From Actinomycetes bacterium (GTDB taxonomy: Bacteria; Actinomycetota; Acidimicrobiia; Acidimicrobiales; RAAP-2), in the NCBI GenBank assembly GCA_021846325.1, contig JAJZBX010000002.1, forward strand, positions 62,001 through 126,000: DNA of 64,000 bases, given 5' to 3'. Below are positions 8,757 to 16,480 of this stretch, piece after piece. The position numbers and the translations under genes are program-made. Each line of letters starts with the position of its first letter. The first letter of the stretch is position 1. The notes under the pieces were generated by a model, which saw nothing but the letters and a program-made list of their open reading frames with translations, was not told the origin of the DNA and searched no databases.

Positions 8757-9803
8757 ATGTCAGAGGCCGAGGAAAATCCCATGGACGCCCCGCGGTTCAC
8801 CGCCGAGGTACTCGGACCACTCGTTCGCGGCGCCGACCTCGCGCGCGACCAGGCCCGCGACGCGCTGGGGGCGATCCTCGCCGGACACATCGAAGGCGTC
8901 CTCATCGCGAGTTTTCTCACCGCCTTGACCGCGAAGGGGGAAACCCCCGCGGAGATGACGGGTTTCGTGGACGCCATGGTGGCCGCGGCCAACACCTTCA
9001 CGCTCGACGTGGACGCCATCGACATCGTTGGTACCGGTGGTGATCAGCTTCACACCGTCAACATTTCGACGATGGCGGCGTTGGCGGTCGCCGGATGTGG
9101 GGTGCCCGTCGCCAAGCACGGCAACCGCGCGGCGTCCTCGTCGGTGGGCTCGGCCGACGTCCTCGAGGCGCTCGGCGTTCGCCTGGACACCCCCCCGGAG
9201 CTGGTGCGGGCCTGCATCGACGATGCGCAAATCGGTTTTCTTTTCGCGCCGCGCTATCACCACGCCCTTGGCTACCTCACGCCCATTCGACGAGCACTGG
9301 CGTTTCGAACCGTCTTCAACGTGCTCGGACCACTGGCGAACCCGGCGCTGGTGCAGCGAGCGCTCATCGGGGTCGCGTACGCCGGCCACCTCGAGGCGAT
9401 GGCCGAAGTGCTCAGCGCCCGCGGGATGACCAGGGCTCTGCTCGTCAACGCGGACGATGGTCTCGACGAGCTCTCCCTGGCGACACCCTCGACGATGTAC
9501 GTCATCACGAGTGATGGCGTGCGCGTCGAGCGCATTGACGCCGGTGACCTGCTCGCCCGGCGCCACAGCGTCGCGTCGATTCGCGGTGGTGACGTCCAAC
9601 ACAACGTCGGCGTCGTGCGTCGGTTTCTCGATGGCGAGCCGGGCCCGGTCACCGACGTCGCGTGCGCGAACGCCGCGCTGGCGCTCATGGCCGCCGAGCG
9701 CGTGACAACCTTGCGCGATGGGTTCGAGATGGCGATGGCGAGCGTCGCAAGTGGTCGCGCGGGCCACGCCCTCGAGCGTCTCGTCGCGGTCAGCAACAGT
9801 TAG
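8757..9803 (+). CDS. trpD: Anthranilate phosphoribosyltransferase
   Basis: The 348-residue enzyme transfers phosphoribose from PRPP to anthranilate. The PRPP-binding motif IVGTGGDQLHTVNIST, the KHGNRAASSSVGSADVLEALG segment and the Mg-binding DDGLDE part are all visible. It is divergent from trpC rather than in the trp operon. The start at 8757 sits 6 nt after a -10 box; an alternative ATG at 8781 is preceded by GAGGA and would give a protein 8 residues shorter. No trpE or trpG lies nearby. Confidence 0.96.
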   Translation: MSEAEENPMDAPRFTAEVLGPLVRGADLARDQARDALGAILAGHIEGVLIASFLTALTAKGETPAEMTGFVDAMVAAANTFTLDVDAIDIVGTGGDQLHTVNISTMAALAVAGCGVPVAKHGNRAASSSVGSADVLEALGVRLDTPPELVRACIDDAQIGFLFAPRYHHALGYLTPIRRALAFRTVFNVLGPLANPALVQRALIGVAYAGHLEAMAEVLSARGMTRALLVNADDGLDELSLATPSTMYVITSDGVRVERIDAGDLLARRHSVASIRGGDVQHNVGVVRRFLDGEPGPVTDVACANAALALMAAERVTTLRDGFEMAMASVASGRAGHALERLVAVSNS

Positions 9804-10315
9804 AGTTCGCGCAATTCGTCGCGGTAGCGGCGCCCGTTGGCGACGTAGATCGCGACGCCGTCGGCGATGGAGGACACGTCGCTCGCCTCCGGTTTGATCG
9901 TGGCGGGCACCCCGACGGCCAGGGCCCGCTCGGGCACGTCGGTCCCGTTGCGCACGACAGCCCCCGCGGCGACGGTCGCCCCGCTGTGGACCCGGGCTCG
10001 GTGTAAGACGATGGACCCACTGCCGATCAACGCGCCATCCTCGACAACGCAACCCTCCAAGTGCGCGAGGTGGCCCACCACGCAGTCCGAGCCGATGACG
10101 GTCGGGTACTCGGCCACCGCGTGCACCACGGCGCCGTCCTGGATCGAGGTACGTTCGCCGACGATGATCGTGCCGTAGTCACCGCGTAACACCGCGCTCG
10201 GCCATACCGTCGAATCGGCGCCGATGCGCACGTCGCCAATGACCACGGCCTCGGGATGGACGAAGGCCTCGGGATGGATCTGGGGCGTACGATCGCCGAG
10301 CGCGTAAACGGGCAT
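9800..10315 (-). CDS. Gamma-carbonic anhydrase family protein (left-handed beta-helix)
   Basis: The 171-residue hexapeptide-repeat protein belongs to the YrdA/PaaY/gamma-CA group, trimeric enzymes that bind Zn or Fe between subunits. The three expected metal histidines are seen in GAVVHAVAE and in VVGHLAHLEG. Regular hexad repeats run from about residue 15 to 140. The activity may be CO2 hydration or thioester/acyl chemistry; sequence does not decide. A strong AGGAGG ribosome-binding site precedes the ATG. It is last in the DUF512-der operon and its stop overlaps the trpD stop by 4 nt tail to tail. Confidence 0.9.
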   Translation of the reverse strand: MPVYALGDRTPQIHPEAFVHPEAVVIGDVRIGADSTVWPSAVLRGDYGTIIVGERTSIQDGAVVHAVAEYPTVIGSDCVVGHLAHLEGCVVEDGALIGSGSIVLHRARVHSGATVAAGAVVRNGTDVPERALAVGVPATIKPEASDVSSIADGVAIYVANGRRYRDELREL

Positions 10316-10343
10316 GAGAACCTCCTAGGACGGGCCACTGACC

Positions 10344-10526
10344 CTAATGGGCTAGCCACGAAATTAACTGATACAGCCGCCAGATCAGATAGATCGCCGT
10401 GGCGACCACGAAGAACCGCCAGCGCAGTGGCACGGGTTCGCGCTCGGGCTCTTGCACGGAGTTGCCACACATCTCGCACACGTCGCCATCGACGGGGCGA
10501 TCGCACACGTCGCACCACTTGGCCAT
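10344..10526 (-). CDS. Small membrane protein with N-terminal zinc ribbon (60 aa)
   Basis: This 60-residue protein starts with two CxxC knuckles (WCDVCDRP and VCEMCGNS), a likely zinc ribbon, followed by a charged linker and one hydrophobic helix (FFVVATAIYLIWRLYQLISWL) that ends the protein. Its ATG overlaps the der stop as TGATG, so it is translationally coupled to a ribosome-assembly GTPase. I do not recognise a named family. The two-knuckle plus helix design, overlap with der and a downstream gene on the same strand argue that it is real. Confidence 0.78.
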   Translation of the reverse strand: MAKWCDVCDRPVDGDVCEMCGNSVQEPEREPVPLRWRFFVVATAIYLIWRLYQLISWLAH

Positions 10527-11812
10527 CAGTCGACGCGAACGCGAACTCGCAGCGGCGTCGAGCCCAGATCGAAGCGCTCGCGCAGCGCGCGTTCGACGTA
10601 GCGCAAATACGTTGGGGGCAGCCGACCGGCCACGAACAGCGTGAAGGTCGGCGGTTCGATCGCCCCCTGGACGGCGTAGCGAATCTTGCCCGTCGGAGCG
10701 GGTTGCTTGATCTGCAGGTCACGGATGGCACGGTTCAGCGCCCCCGTCGGCACGCGCTTGACGTAGTCCGCCGCGGCGTCCTGCAGAGCGGGTAGGAGTT
10801 GATGTACACCCTTGCCCGAGGTGGCCGTTGTCTTGATCACGGGTGCGTCACCGAGAAATGCGAGCTTCTCACCGACCGTCGCCAGGATCGGCGGACGTTC
10901 GTCGGTGCCAATAAGTTCCCACTTGTTCAGCACCACGATGGCCGGACAGCCCGCGGCGGCAATGCGCTCGGCCAGTCGCTGGTCCTGTCCGGTGGCGCCC
11001 AGTGTGGCGTCGATGACCAGCACGGCGATGTCGGCGCGATCGAGCGCGTCCAGGCTACGCAACACGGCGTAGGTCTCCAGACCAGCTTCGGTCTTGGCGC
11101 GTCGGCGCATGCCGGCCGTGTCAATAAAGCGGATCCGGCCCTGGTCGGTGTCAACGACGGTGTCGATGGCGTCGCGCGTCGTGCCGGGCAGGTCGTGGAC
11201 AACGGAACGTTCCTCGCCAATCAATCGATTGAAGAGCGTCGACTTGCCAACGTTGGGTCGCCCCACGATTGCGACGCGCAGTTCGTCTTGCGCGGTGACC
11301 TCGACGTCGGGTTCCTCGGTGACCAGTGCGTCGACGACGTGGTCAAGCAGTTCGCCGGCGCCACGTCCGTGCACGGCACTGACGAAGTGCGGATCTCCCG
11401 CCCCGAGGCCGAGGAACTCCCAGCCGGTCGCTTCGTGCGCCTCGTCGTCGACCTTATTGACCACCAGGGTGACGGGTCGCCCACTGCGCAGGGCCCATCG
11501 AGCCGCGTGACGATCCTCGTCGACGAGTCCCGTTCGGACGTCGACCACCAGCAGTACGTGGTCCGCGGTCGCGAGGGCGCGGTCGGCCTGCCCGGAAACC
11601 TTGGCCTCCAGCGAGCTGCCGCGCTCGAGCCAGCCCCCGGTGTCGACGAGGTCGAACTCCACGCCTCGCCACTCCACCGAAAACGTCTTACGGTCGCGTG
11701 TCACGCCGCGGTGCTCTTCGACCACGGCCACCCGTCGTCCGGCGAGCCGGTTCACCAGGGAGCTCTTTCCGACGTTGGGACGACCGACGATCACGACCTG
11801 TGGTCGGCTCAC
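10526..11812 (-). CDS. der: Ribosome biogenesis GTPase Der (EngA), tandem G domains
   Basis: The 428-residue protein carries two complete G domains and a C-terminal KH-like domain, the hallmark of Der, which assists 50S subunit assembly. Walker A motifs are VGRPNVGKSS near residue 10 and VGRPNVGKST near residue 185; the switch motifs DTGGW and DTAGM and the specificity motifs NKVD and NKWE follow each. The GTG start overlaps the DUF512 stop as GTGA. In many actinomycetes der follows cmk and plsC; here it is in a separate operon about 2.3 kb away. Confidence 0.97.
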   Translation of the reverse strand: MSRPQVVIVGRPNVGKSSLVNRLAGRRVAVVEEHRGVTRDRKTFSVEWRGVEFDLVDTGGWLERGSSLEAKVSGQADRALATADHVLLVVDVRTGLVDEDRHAARWALRSGRPVTLVVNKVDDEAHEATGWEFLGLGAGDPHFVSAVHGRGAGELLDHVVDALVTEEPDVEVTAQDELRVAIVGRPNVGKSTLFNRLIGEERSVVHDLPGTTRDAIDTVVDTDQGRIRFIDTAGMRRRAKTEAGLETYAVLRSLDALDRADIAVLVIDATLGATGQDQRLAERIAAAGCPAIVVLNKWELIGTDERPPILATVGEKLAFLGDAPVIKTTATSGKGVHQLLPALQDAAADYVKRVPTGALNRAIRDLQIKQPAPTGKIRYAVQGAIEPPTFTLFVAGRLPPTYLRYVERALRERFDLGSTPLRVRVRVD

Positions 11813-13185
11813 GACGTCACCAGTTCGATGCGGCTCACGCGATCGAGTGTCTCGCGCAAATCGCGCCCCGTCGTGGGCACCACGGTCACCGCCCGCGGTA
11901 GATCACTCAGGGTGAGACCGTCGAGGAATCGTCCCTCGGACAGGCACACGTCGGCCAGGAGGTACGTCGCGCGAGTGGGCAGCGCGTCCAAGACGCGGGC
12001 CAAGTCGTGGCCGGTGAGTAGGCCGGTAACCTTAATATTGCCACCGAAGTAGCGATTCTCTACGGCCACGACGTCGACGTGGCGAAATCCGTACTCGTCC
12101 AACAGCGCACGCAAGAGCGGCGCCGCGTATTCGCCAGTTAACACCGTGACCGGACCACCGTCCCCCGGTGCGCTTGAGATGCCCCGCGGCGCGCGGTAGC
12201 CCCACGCGGGTGCGCCGTCCACGGACTGAAAGAAGCCGCTGCCCAGTGTCGCCATCGTCGTGCGCGTCTCGAAGCTCGATCGAAAGGCCGCGACCATGCC
12301 GATACCGTTTTCGGCCTCGTCGAGGCTGTCGTAGAACTCCTTAGGCGGAGGCAATACGCCGGCCACGAGGTAGAACTCGTCGCTCGCGTAGAACATCGCT
12401 CGACCCAGCGTCTCGCGCGCGAGTTCGCGATACTGATCGACGAGATCGATGACGTGACGGGCCTCGGGGCCACGGTGAGCCCGCATGGTCGCCTCGACCG
12501 AGAAGTCGCTGACGCCCACCGGCACCAGGGCCACCGACGCCGTCTCGGGGTACTGGGTCACGATGTCCTGCATGGTCCGCTCGAGGTGCGCGCCGTCGTT
12601 GACGCCCGGACAGACCACGACCTGCACGTGGACGACGATGTTGGCCCTTAAGAGTTCGCGCAGCCAGCGCAGGCTCGTGGCACCGCGCGGGTTGCGCAGC
12701 ATCGAGGCACGTAGCTCGGGATCGGTCGTGTGCACCGACACGTAGAGCGGTGAGAGCCCTTCGTCGACCACGCGTTCCAGATCGAACTCGGTGAATCTCG
12801 TCAACGTGGTGTAGTTGCCGTACAGGAAGGAGAGGCGAAAGTCGTCGTCCTTGACGTACAGCGATCGACGCATACCCTTAGGCAACTGATAGATGAAGCA
12901 GAAGGAGCAGTGATTGTCACAGGTGCGGATCCGGTCGAACACCGCGGAATCGATCGACAGGCCGAGCGGTTGACCGGGCTGCTTGGCCACGTCGAACTTA
13001 CGTTGCAGGCTCTCGCCTTCGCGCTGGACGAGCAGTGACACCCATGGGCCGTCGATGAGTTGCTGATACTCGATGATGTCGGTCGCGACGCGGCCATTGA
13101 TGGTGATAAGTTCGTCGCCCACCGCGAGGCCACTCGCCGCCGCCGGCGAATCGGGAGAAATCGAGGCGATGCGGACCCTAGACAC
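11809..13185 (-). CDS. PDZ-DUF512 Fe-S protein (radical SAM-like)
   Basis: The 458-residue protein begins with a PDZ-like domain (SPAAASGLAVGDELITINGR, residues about 10-35) and then an iron-sulfur segment TCDNHCSFCFIYQLP whose CxxxCxxC spacing matches the radical SAM cluster motif. A DUF512 C-terminal half contains the TGxY-type sequence TVLTGEYAAPLL. Family members are widespread in Firmicutes and Actinobacteria and are usually found beside der, as here; their reaction is unknown. The GTG start lies 6 nt after a TAGGCT box on the minus strand, with no Shine-Dalgarno. Confidence 0.92.
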   Translation of the reverse strand: MSRVRIASISPDSPAAASGLAVGDELITINGRVATDIIEYQQLIDGPWVSLLVQREGESLQRKFDVAKQPGQPLGLSIDSAVFDRIRTCDNHCSFCFIYQLPKGMRRSLYVKDDDFRLSFLYGNYTTLTRFTEFDLERVVDEGLSPLYVSVHTTDPELRASMLRNPRGATSLRWLRELLRANIVVHVQVVVCPGVNDGAHLERTMQDIVTQYPETASVALVPVGVSDFSVEATMRAHRGPEARHVIDLVDQYRELARETLGRAMFYASDEFYLVAGVLPPPKEFYDSLDEAENGIGMVAAFRSSFETRTTMATLGSGFFQSVDGAPAWGYRAPRGISSAPGDGGPVTVLTGEYAAPLLRALLDEYGFRHVDVVAVENRYFGGNIKVTGLLTGHDLARVLDALPTRATYLLADVCLSEGRFLDGLTLSDLPRAVTVVPTTGRDLRETLDRVSRIELVTS

Positions 13186-13191
13186 CGGTCC

Positions 13192-13197
13192 AGCCTA
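13192..13197 (-). promoter_or_regulatory. -10 box of the DUF512-der operon, leaderless arrangement
   Basis: On the minus strand TAGGCT is followed by 6 nt and the GTG start at 13185. An identical hexamer, TAGGCT, serves the divergent ispH gene. Between them, arms 13204-13211 and 13222-13229 form an 8-bp inverted repeat with a 10-nt loop, a candidate operator. Confidence 0.55.
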
Positions 13198-13251
13198 CTG
13201 GTGCCCTCAGCGGCCCAGCCGGCTGAGGGGGTCTCGTTGGCCCCGTCTCAC

Positions 13252-13257
13252 TAGGCT
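13252..13257 (+). promoter_or_regulatory. -10 box of ispH, leaderless arrangement
   Basis: TAGGCT is followed by 6 nt (GGCGCC) and the GTG at 13264. There is no room for a ribosome-binding site, so initiation on a leaderless transcript is likely. Confidence 0.55.
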
Positions 13258-13263
13258 GGCGCC

Positions 13264-14307
13264 GTGTCCGTTGATCGCGTCGTCTTGGCCGCGCCTCGGG
13301 GATTCTGCGCCGGTGTGGAAAAGGCGATCAAGGCCCTCGATTGGATGACGCGGGTCTTCGCCCCGCCGGTCTACTGCTACCACGAGATCGTTCACAACCA
13401 GTTCGTCGTCGATCACTTCCGCTCCCTCGGGGTCACCTTCGTTGACGACGTCGCCGAGGTTCCCCCCGGCGCACCCGTGATGCTGAGCGCGCACGGCTCG
13501 GCGCCGTCGGTCATTGAGGCGGCCCGGCGCTCGGGCGCGACGGTCGTGGACGCCGTGTGCCCGCTGGTCACCAAGGTTCATCACGAACTCAAGGTCCGCG
13601 CGCGCAAGGGCTACACCGTGCTCTACGTCGGCCACGAGGGTCACGAGGAGGCGGTGGGCACCATGGCCGTGGCGCCGGCGTCGGTGCACCTCGTGCAGAC
13701 CGTCGAAGATCTCGACGCGCTGGGCGCGATCCAGGGCCCACTGGCCCTGCTCAGCCAGACGACGCTCAGCCTCGACGAGTGGCACGACATCCGCGACGAC
13801 GCCGCCCAGCGGTTTCCCGACATCTGGATGCCGAACCGAAGCGACCTCTGCTTCGCGACGACGAACCGCCAAGCGGCGTTGCGCGCCATCGCCGGCCGGG
13901 CGGACGCTGTCATCGTCATCGGGTCGGCCAACTCTTCCAATACCGTCGCCTTGACTGAGGTCGCGCGGGCGGCGGGCTGTGAACGGGTACTGCGCATCAA
14001 CGGAGCCCACGACCTGCCCGATGACCTCACCGGCACCGTGGCGGTCACCGCCGGGGCGTCGGCTCCCGAGTCGATCGTCAATGACGTGCTCGACGTGCTT
14101 GATCCGCGCGACGGCGTTGAAGTCCACGCCGAAACCGTGGAGGACGAGTACTTCCCACCGCCACCGGAGCTGCGCGAGATCTTGCGGACCCTCGTCGCCT
14201 TGGTCGATCTGATCACCCTGACCCCCACGACGTCGGGATTCGACGGCGAGGTCGACCGGGCCTTCACCGCCGCACAAGTCCTGCTGACCAGCACACGGCG
14301 ACGTTGA
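13264..14307 (+). CDS. ispH: 4-hydroxy-3-methylbut-2-enyl diphosphate reductase
   Basis: The 347-residue 4Fe-4S enzyme makes IPP and DMAPP in the last step of the MEP isoprenoid pathway. The three cluster cysteines are in APRGFCAGVEKA, DAVCPLVTK and SDLCFATTNRQ. Substrate-binding histidines are visible in YHEIVHN and SAHGSAP, and the catalytic Glu region in GHEGHEEAVGT. Length and order of motifs are those of bacterial IspH (LytB). The GTG start is the only one that keeps the N-terminal RVVLAAPRGFCAGV intact. Confidence 0.98.
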   Translation: MSVDRVVLAAPRGFCAGVEKAIKALDWMTRVFAPPVYCYHEIVHNQFVVDHFRSLGVTFVDDVAEVPPGAPVMLSAHGSAPSVIEAARRSGATVVDAVCPLVTKVHHELKVRARKGYTVLYVGHEGHEEAVGTMAVAPASVHLVQTVEDLDALGAIQGPLALLSQTTLSLDEWHDIRDDAAQRFPDIWMPNRSDLCFATTNRQAALRAIAGRADAVIVIGSANSSNTVALTEVARAAGCERVLRINGAHDLPDDLTGTVAVTAGASAPESIVNDVLDVLDPRDGVEVHAETVEDEYFPPPPELREILRTLVALVDLITLTPTTSGFDGEVDRAFTAAQVLLTSTRRR

Positions 14308-14418
14308 GGGCGGTGCTCTCGTAACGTCCGGAGTAGTATTTCAGGGCGCCGGTCACGCCGCTCGTCACGCACGTCGCATCGAACGGAGGGACGGAGTGGC
14401 CCCGAGGAGAGAGAAGAG

Positions 14419-15219
14419 ATGGCCAAGCACGACCTCGAAACGCGGCGACTATCGAAGTTGCGGACCTACGCCATCGATCAGGCGTTGAGCGAGTTTGAAC
14501 GTGAGTATCCGGGCTCGTCGCCCGAACCCATCGTCGCATCGATCTGTGCCTACGAAGAAGAAGGCAATATCGGCTCAGTCCTCGATCAAATGCCCGCAAC
14601 TATCGATGGCCGCGCGTACACGACCTTGGTGGTGGTCGACGGCGGTGACGACAAGACCGCGACGATCGCCCGCTCCTACCCCGGCGTGAAGGTCATCGAG
14701 TTTCCCGTCAATCTCGGGCACGGCGTGGCGCTGCAGGTCACGTATCGCTACTGCGTCGAGCGGGGGGTCGATTACCTGGTCACCCTCGACGCCGATGGTC
14801 AGAATGACCCCGCCGAAATGGCAGACGTGCTCGGGCCGCTGCTCGCCGACGAGGCGGACTTCGTCGTGGCGTCGCGTCGACTGGGCGTCGATGAGACCAC
14901 GGACCGCTTCCGCAAGACCGGCGTTCGGTTCTTCTCATTCATCATGAACCGAATGACGGGTGCGAACTTGACGGATACCTCGACCGGCTATCGCGCACTT
15001 CGCGTGACGATGCTCGCCGACGTGATCGACCGGCTGCGCCAGGACCAGTACCAGACGGCCGAATTGCTCATCACCTGCCTGAAGCGGGGCTGGCGGCCCG
15101 CTGAGGTAGCGACGGTGTGGCACCCTCGTCAGTCGGGCACCACCAAGAAGGGTTCCAACTGGCTCTTTGGTCTGCGCTACACCCGCGTGGTCTTTGCCAC
15201 CTGGTGGCGCGAGCGCTAG
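14419..15219 (+). CDS. Glycosyltransferase family 2 (DPM synthase-like)
   Basis: The 266-residue soluble GT-A enzyme shows the nucleotide-binding start VASICAYEEEGNI, the metal-binding DxD in VTLDADGQND, and the acceptor-side segment DTSTGYRALR. No C-terminal membrane helices are present, unlike many DPM/GtrB proteins. It most likely transfers a sugar from a nucleotide donor to a polyprenyl phosphate or a glycan, but the substrates are not evident. A purine-rich GAGAGAGAAGAG precedes the ATG. It stands alone, 111 nt after ispH, and its stop overlaps the plsC stop by 4 nt tail to tail. Confidence 0.88.
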   Translation: MAKHDLETRRLSKLRTYAIDQALSEFEREYPGSSPEPIVASICAYEEEGNIGSVLDQMPATIDGRAYTTLVVVDGGDDKTATIARSYPGVKVIEFPVNLGHGVALQVTYRYCVERGVDYLVTLDADGQNDPAEMADVLGPLLADEADFVVASRRLGVDETTDRFRKTGVRFFSFIMNRMTGANLTDTSTGYRALRVTMLADVIDRLRQDQYQTAELLITCLKRGWRPAEVATVWHPRQSGTTKKGSNWLFGLRYTRVVFATWWRER

Positions 15220-15878
15220 GGCCAGGCCAGCGCTTCGTGGTACGCCGACTCGAGACCGGCGCGTAGTTCTTCGGTTTTGGCCGAGATCTGGGAGCGCGGG
15301 ATGCGTCCCGCACTTGCGGGCGGCTCAATCGGCGAACCGACCACTACCCGAACGCGGGCGAAGCGCGGCAGCTTGGCGCCGGCCGGCATGGCGCGGTCAC
15401 TACCCGCAATGCCCACCGGCACGACGTAGGCGCCAGTGCGAGCGGCAACAAACATGGCGCCGTCGCGCAGCGCGTCCACGCGACGGCCATCGCGCCGGGT
15501 TCCCTCGGGAAAGAGAATCAGCGCCTGGCCCCGCCGCAGGACCTCTTCGGCCAGGTGTAACGATTCGCGATCGGCCGTGCCGCGCGTGACGGGAAAGGCC
15601 CCCACGTGGCGCAGGATCGTGCCGAGCAGCGGCACGCCAAAGAGCTCCTGCTTGGCCATGAAGAAGACCTTGCGCGGCGAGATGAACAGCGTGAAGACGA
15701 AGTCCACGTTGGAGCGGTGAATCGGGGCGATCAGCACCGGTCCGGACGTGGGGATGTTCGACGCACCGCGCACCCGCGGGCGAAACAGCAGCCACGACAG
15801 CACTGCGAGCAGCGTCGCCGCGAAGCGGTAGAGCGGCGTCTTATCGGGATTGAGAATCAGTTCGGCGTCTTCAGGCAC
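15216..15878 (-). CDS. plsC: 1-acyl-sn-glycerol-3-phosphate acyltransferase
   Basis: The 220-residue membrane-associated acyltransferase makes phosphatidic acid from lysophosphatidic acid. The catalytic HxxxxD block is APIHRSNVDFVF and the phosphate-binding block is LFPEGTRRDG. A hydrophobic N-terminal stretch (LYRFAATLLAVLSWLLF) anchors it. The GTG start overlaps the cmk end by 22 nt. It closes the scpA-to-plsC operon; cmk-plsC pairs are common in Gram-positive bacteria. Confidence 0.93.
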   Translation of the reverse strand: MPEDAELILNPDKTPLYRFAATLLAVLSWLLFRPRVRGASNIPTSGPVLIAPIHRSNVDFVFTLFISPRKVFFMAKQELFGVPLLGTILRHVGAFPVTRGTADRESLHLAEEVLRRGQALILFPEGTRRDGRRVDALRDGAMFVAARTGAYVVPVGIAGSDRAMPAGAKLPRFARVRVVVGSPIEPPASAGRIPRSQISAKTEELRAGLESAYHEALAWP

Positions 15879-16480
15879 GTCACGATCTCCTTTACGACTT
15901 CATCGATGCTACGGCCGGTGGTGTCGATGACGATCGCGTCGCTGGCCCGACGCAGCGGCGAGACGGCTCGAGCACGATCGGCGTCGTCACGCCGCGAGAC
16001 CGACGTCGCGCCCTCGTCCCCGCGCCGTCGCGCACGTTCGCTCAACGACGCGGTCAAAAACACCTTCAGCGAGGCGTTCGGGAAGACAACGGTGCCAATG
16101 TCGCGCCCCTCGACGACGGTGCCGCGCGTCTGGGCGGCCACCCACGCCCGTTGGCGCGAGACCATCGCGGCGCGCACGGCGGGATTGGCCGCCACCGCCG
16201 AGACGGCTTGGTTGACCGGCGCACCCCGTATCTCCTGGTCAACGTCGCGGCCGTTGATACGCACCACTGGCTCGGTGGCGATCACCGCGGCACTGGCGAT
16301 CGCGGCGACGCCGTCGACGTCGTCGGGCGACACACCGCACGCGAGCACTTCGGTCGTCACCGCGCGATACATCGCCCCGGTGTCGAGAAACGACCAGTTG
16401 AGCGCGGTCGCGAGCGCTCGGGCGACGGTCGACTTGCCAGAACCCGCCGGACCGTCAATGGCCACCACGTCGGTGCTCAC
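15857..16480 (-). CDS. cmk: Cytidylate kinase
   Basis: The 207-residue kinase phosphorylates CMP and dCMP with ATP. It begins DVVAIDGPAGSGKSTVARALA, with the P-loop GPAGSGKS, and continues with FLDTGAMYRAVT (nucleotide-binding) and VEGRDIGTVVFPNA, the usual Cmk landmarks. The GTG start overlaps the aroA stop as GTGA. Confidence 0.97.
   Translation of the reverse strand: MSTDVVAIDGPAGSGKSTVARALATALNWSFLDTGAMYRAVTTEVLACGVSPDDVDGVAAIASAAVIATEPVVRINGRDVDQEIRGAPVNQAVSAVAANPAVRAAMVSRQRAWVAAQTRGTVVEGRDIGTVVFPNASLKVFLTASLSERARRRGDEGATSVSRRDDADRARAVSPLRRASDAIVIDTTGRSIDEVVKEIVTCLKTPN

Noticed and set aside
8760..10052. Long minus-strand open frame antisense to trpD
   Set aside because: Shadow of trpD and gamma-CA; composition is that of an antisense frame.
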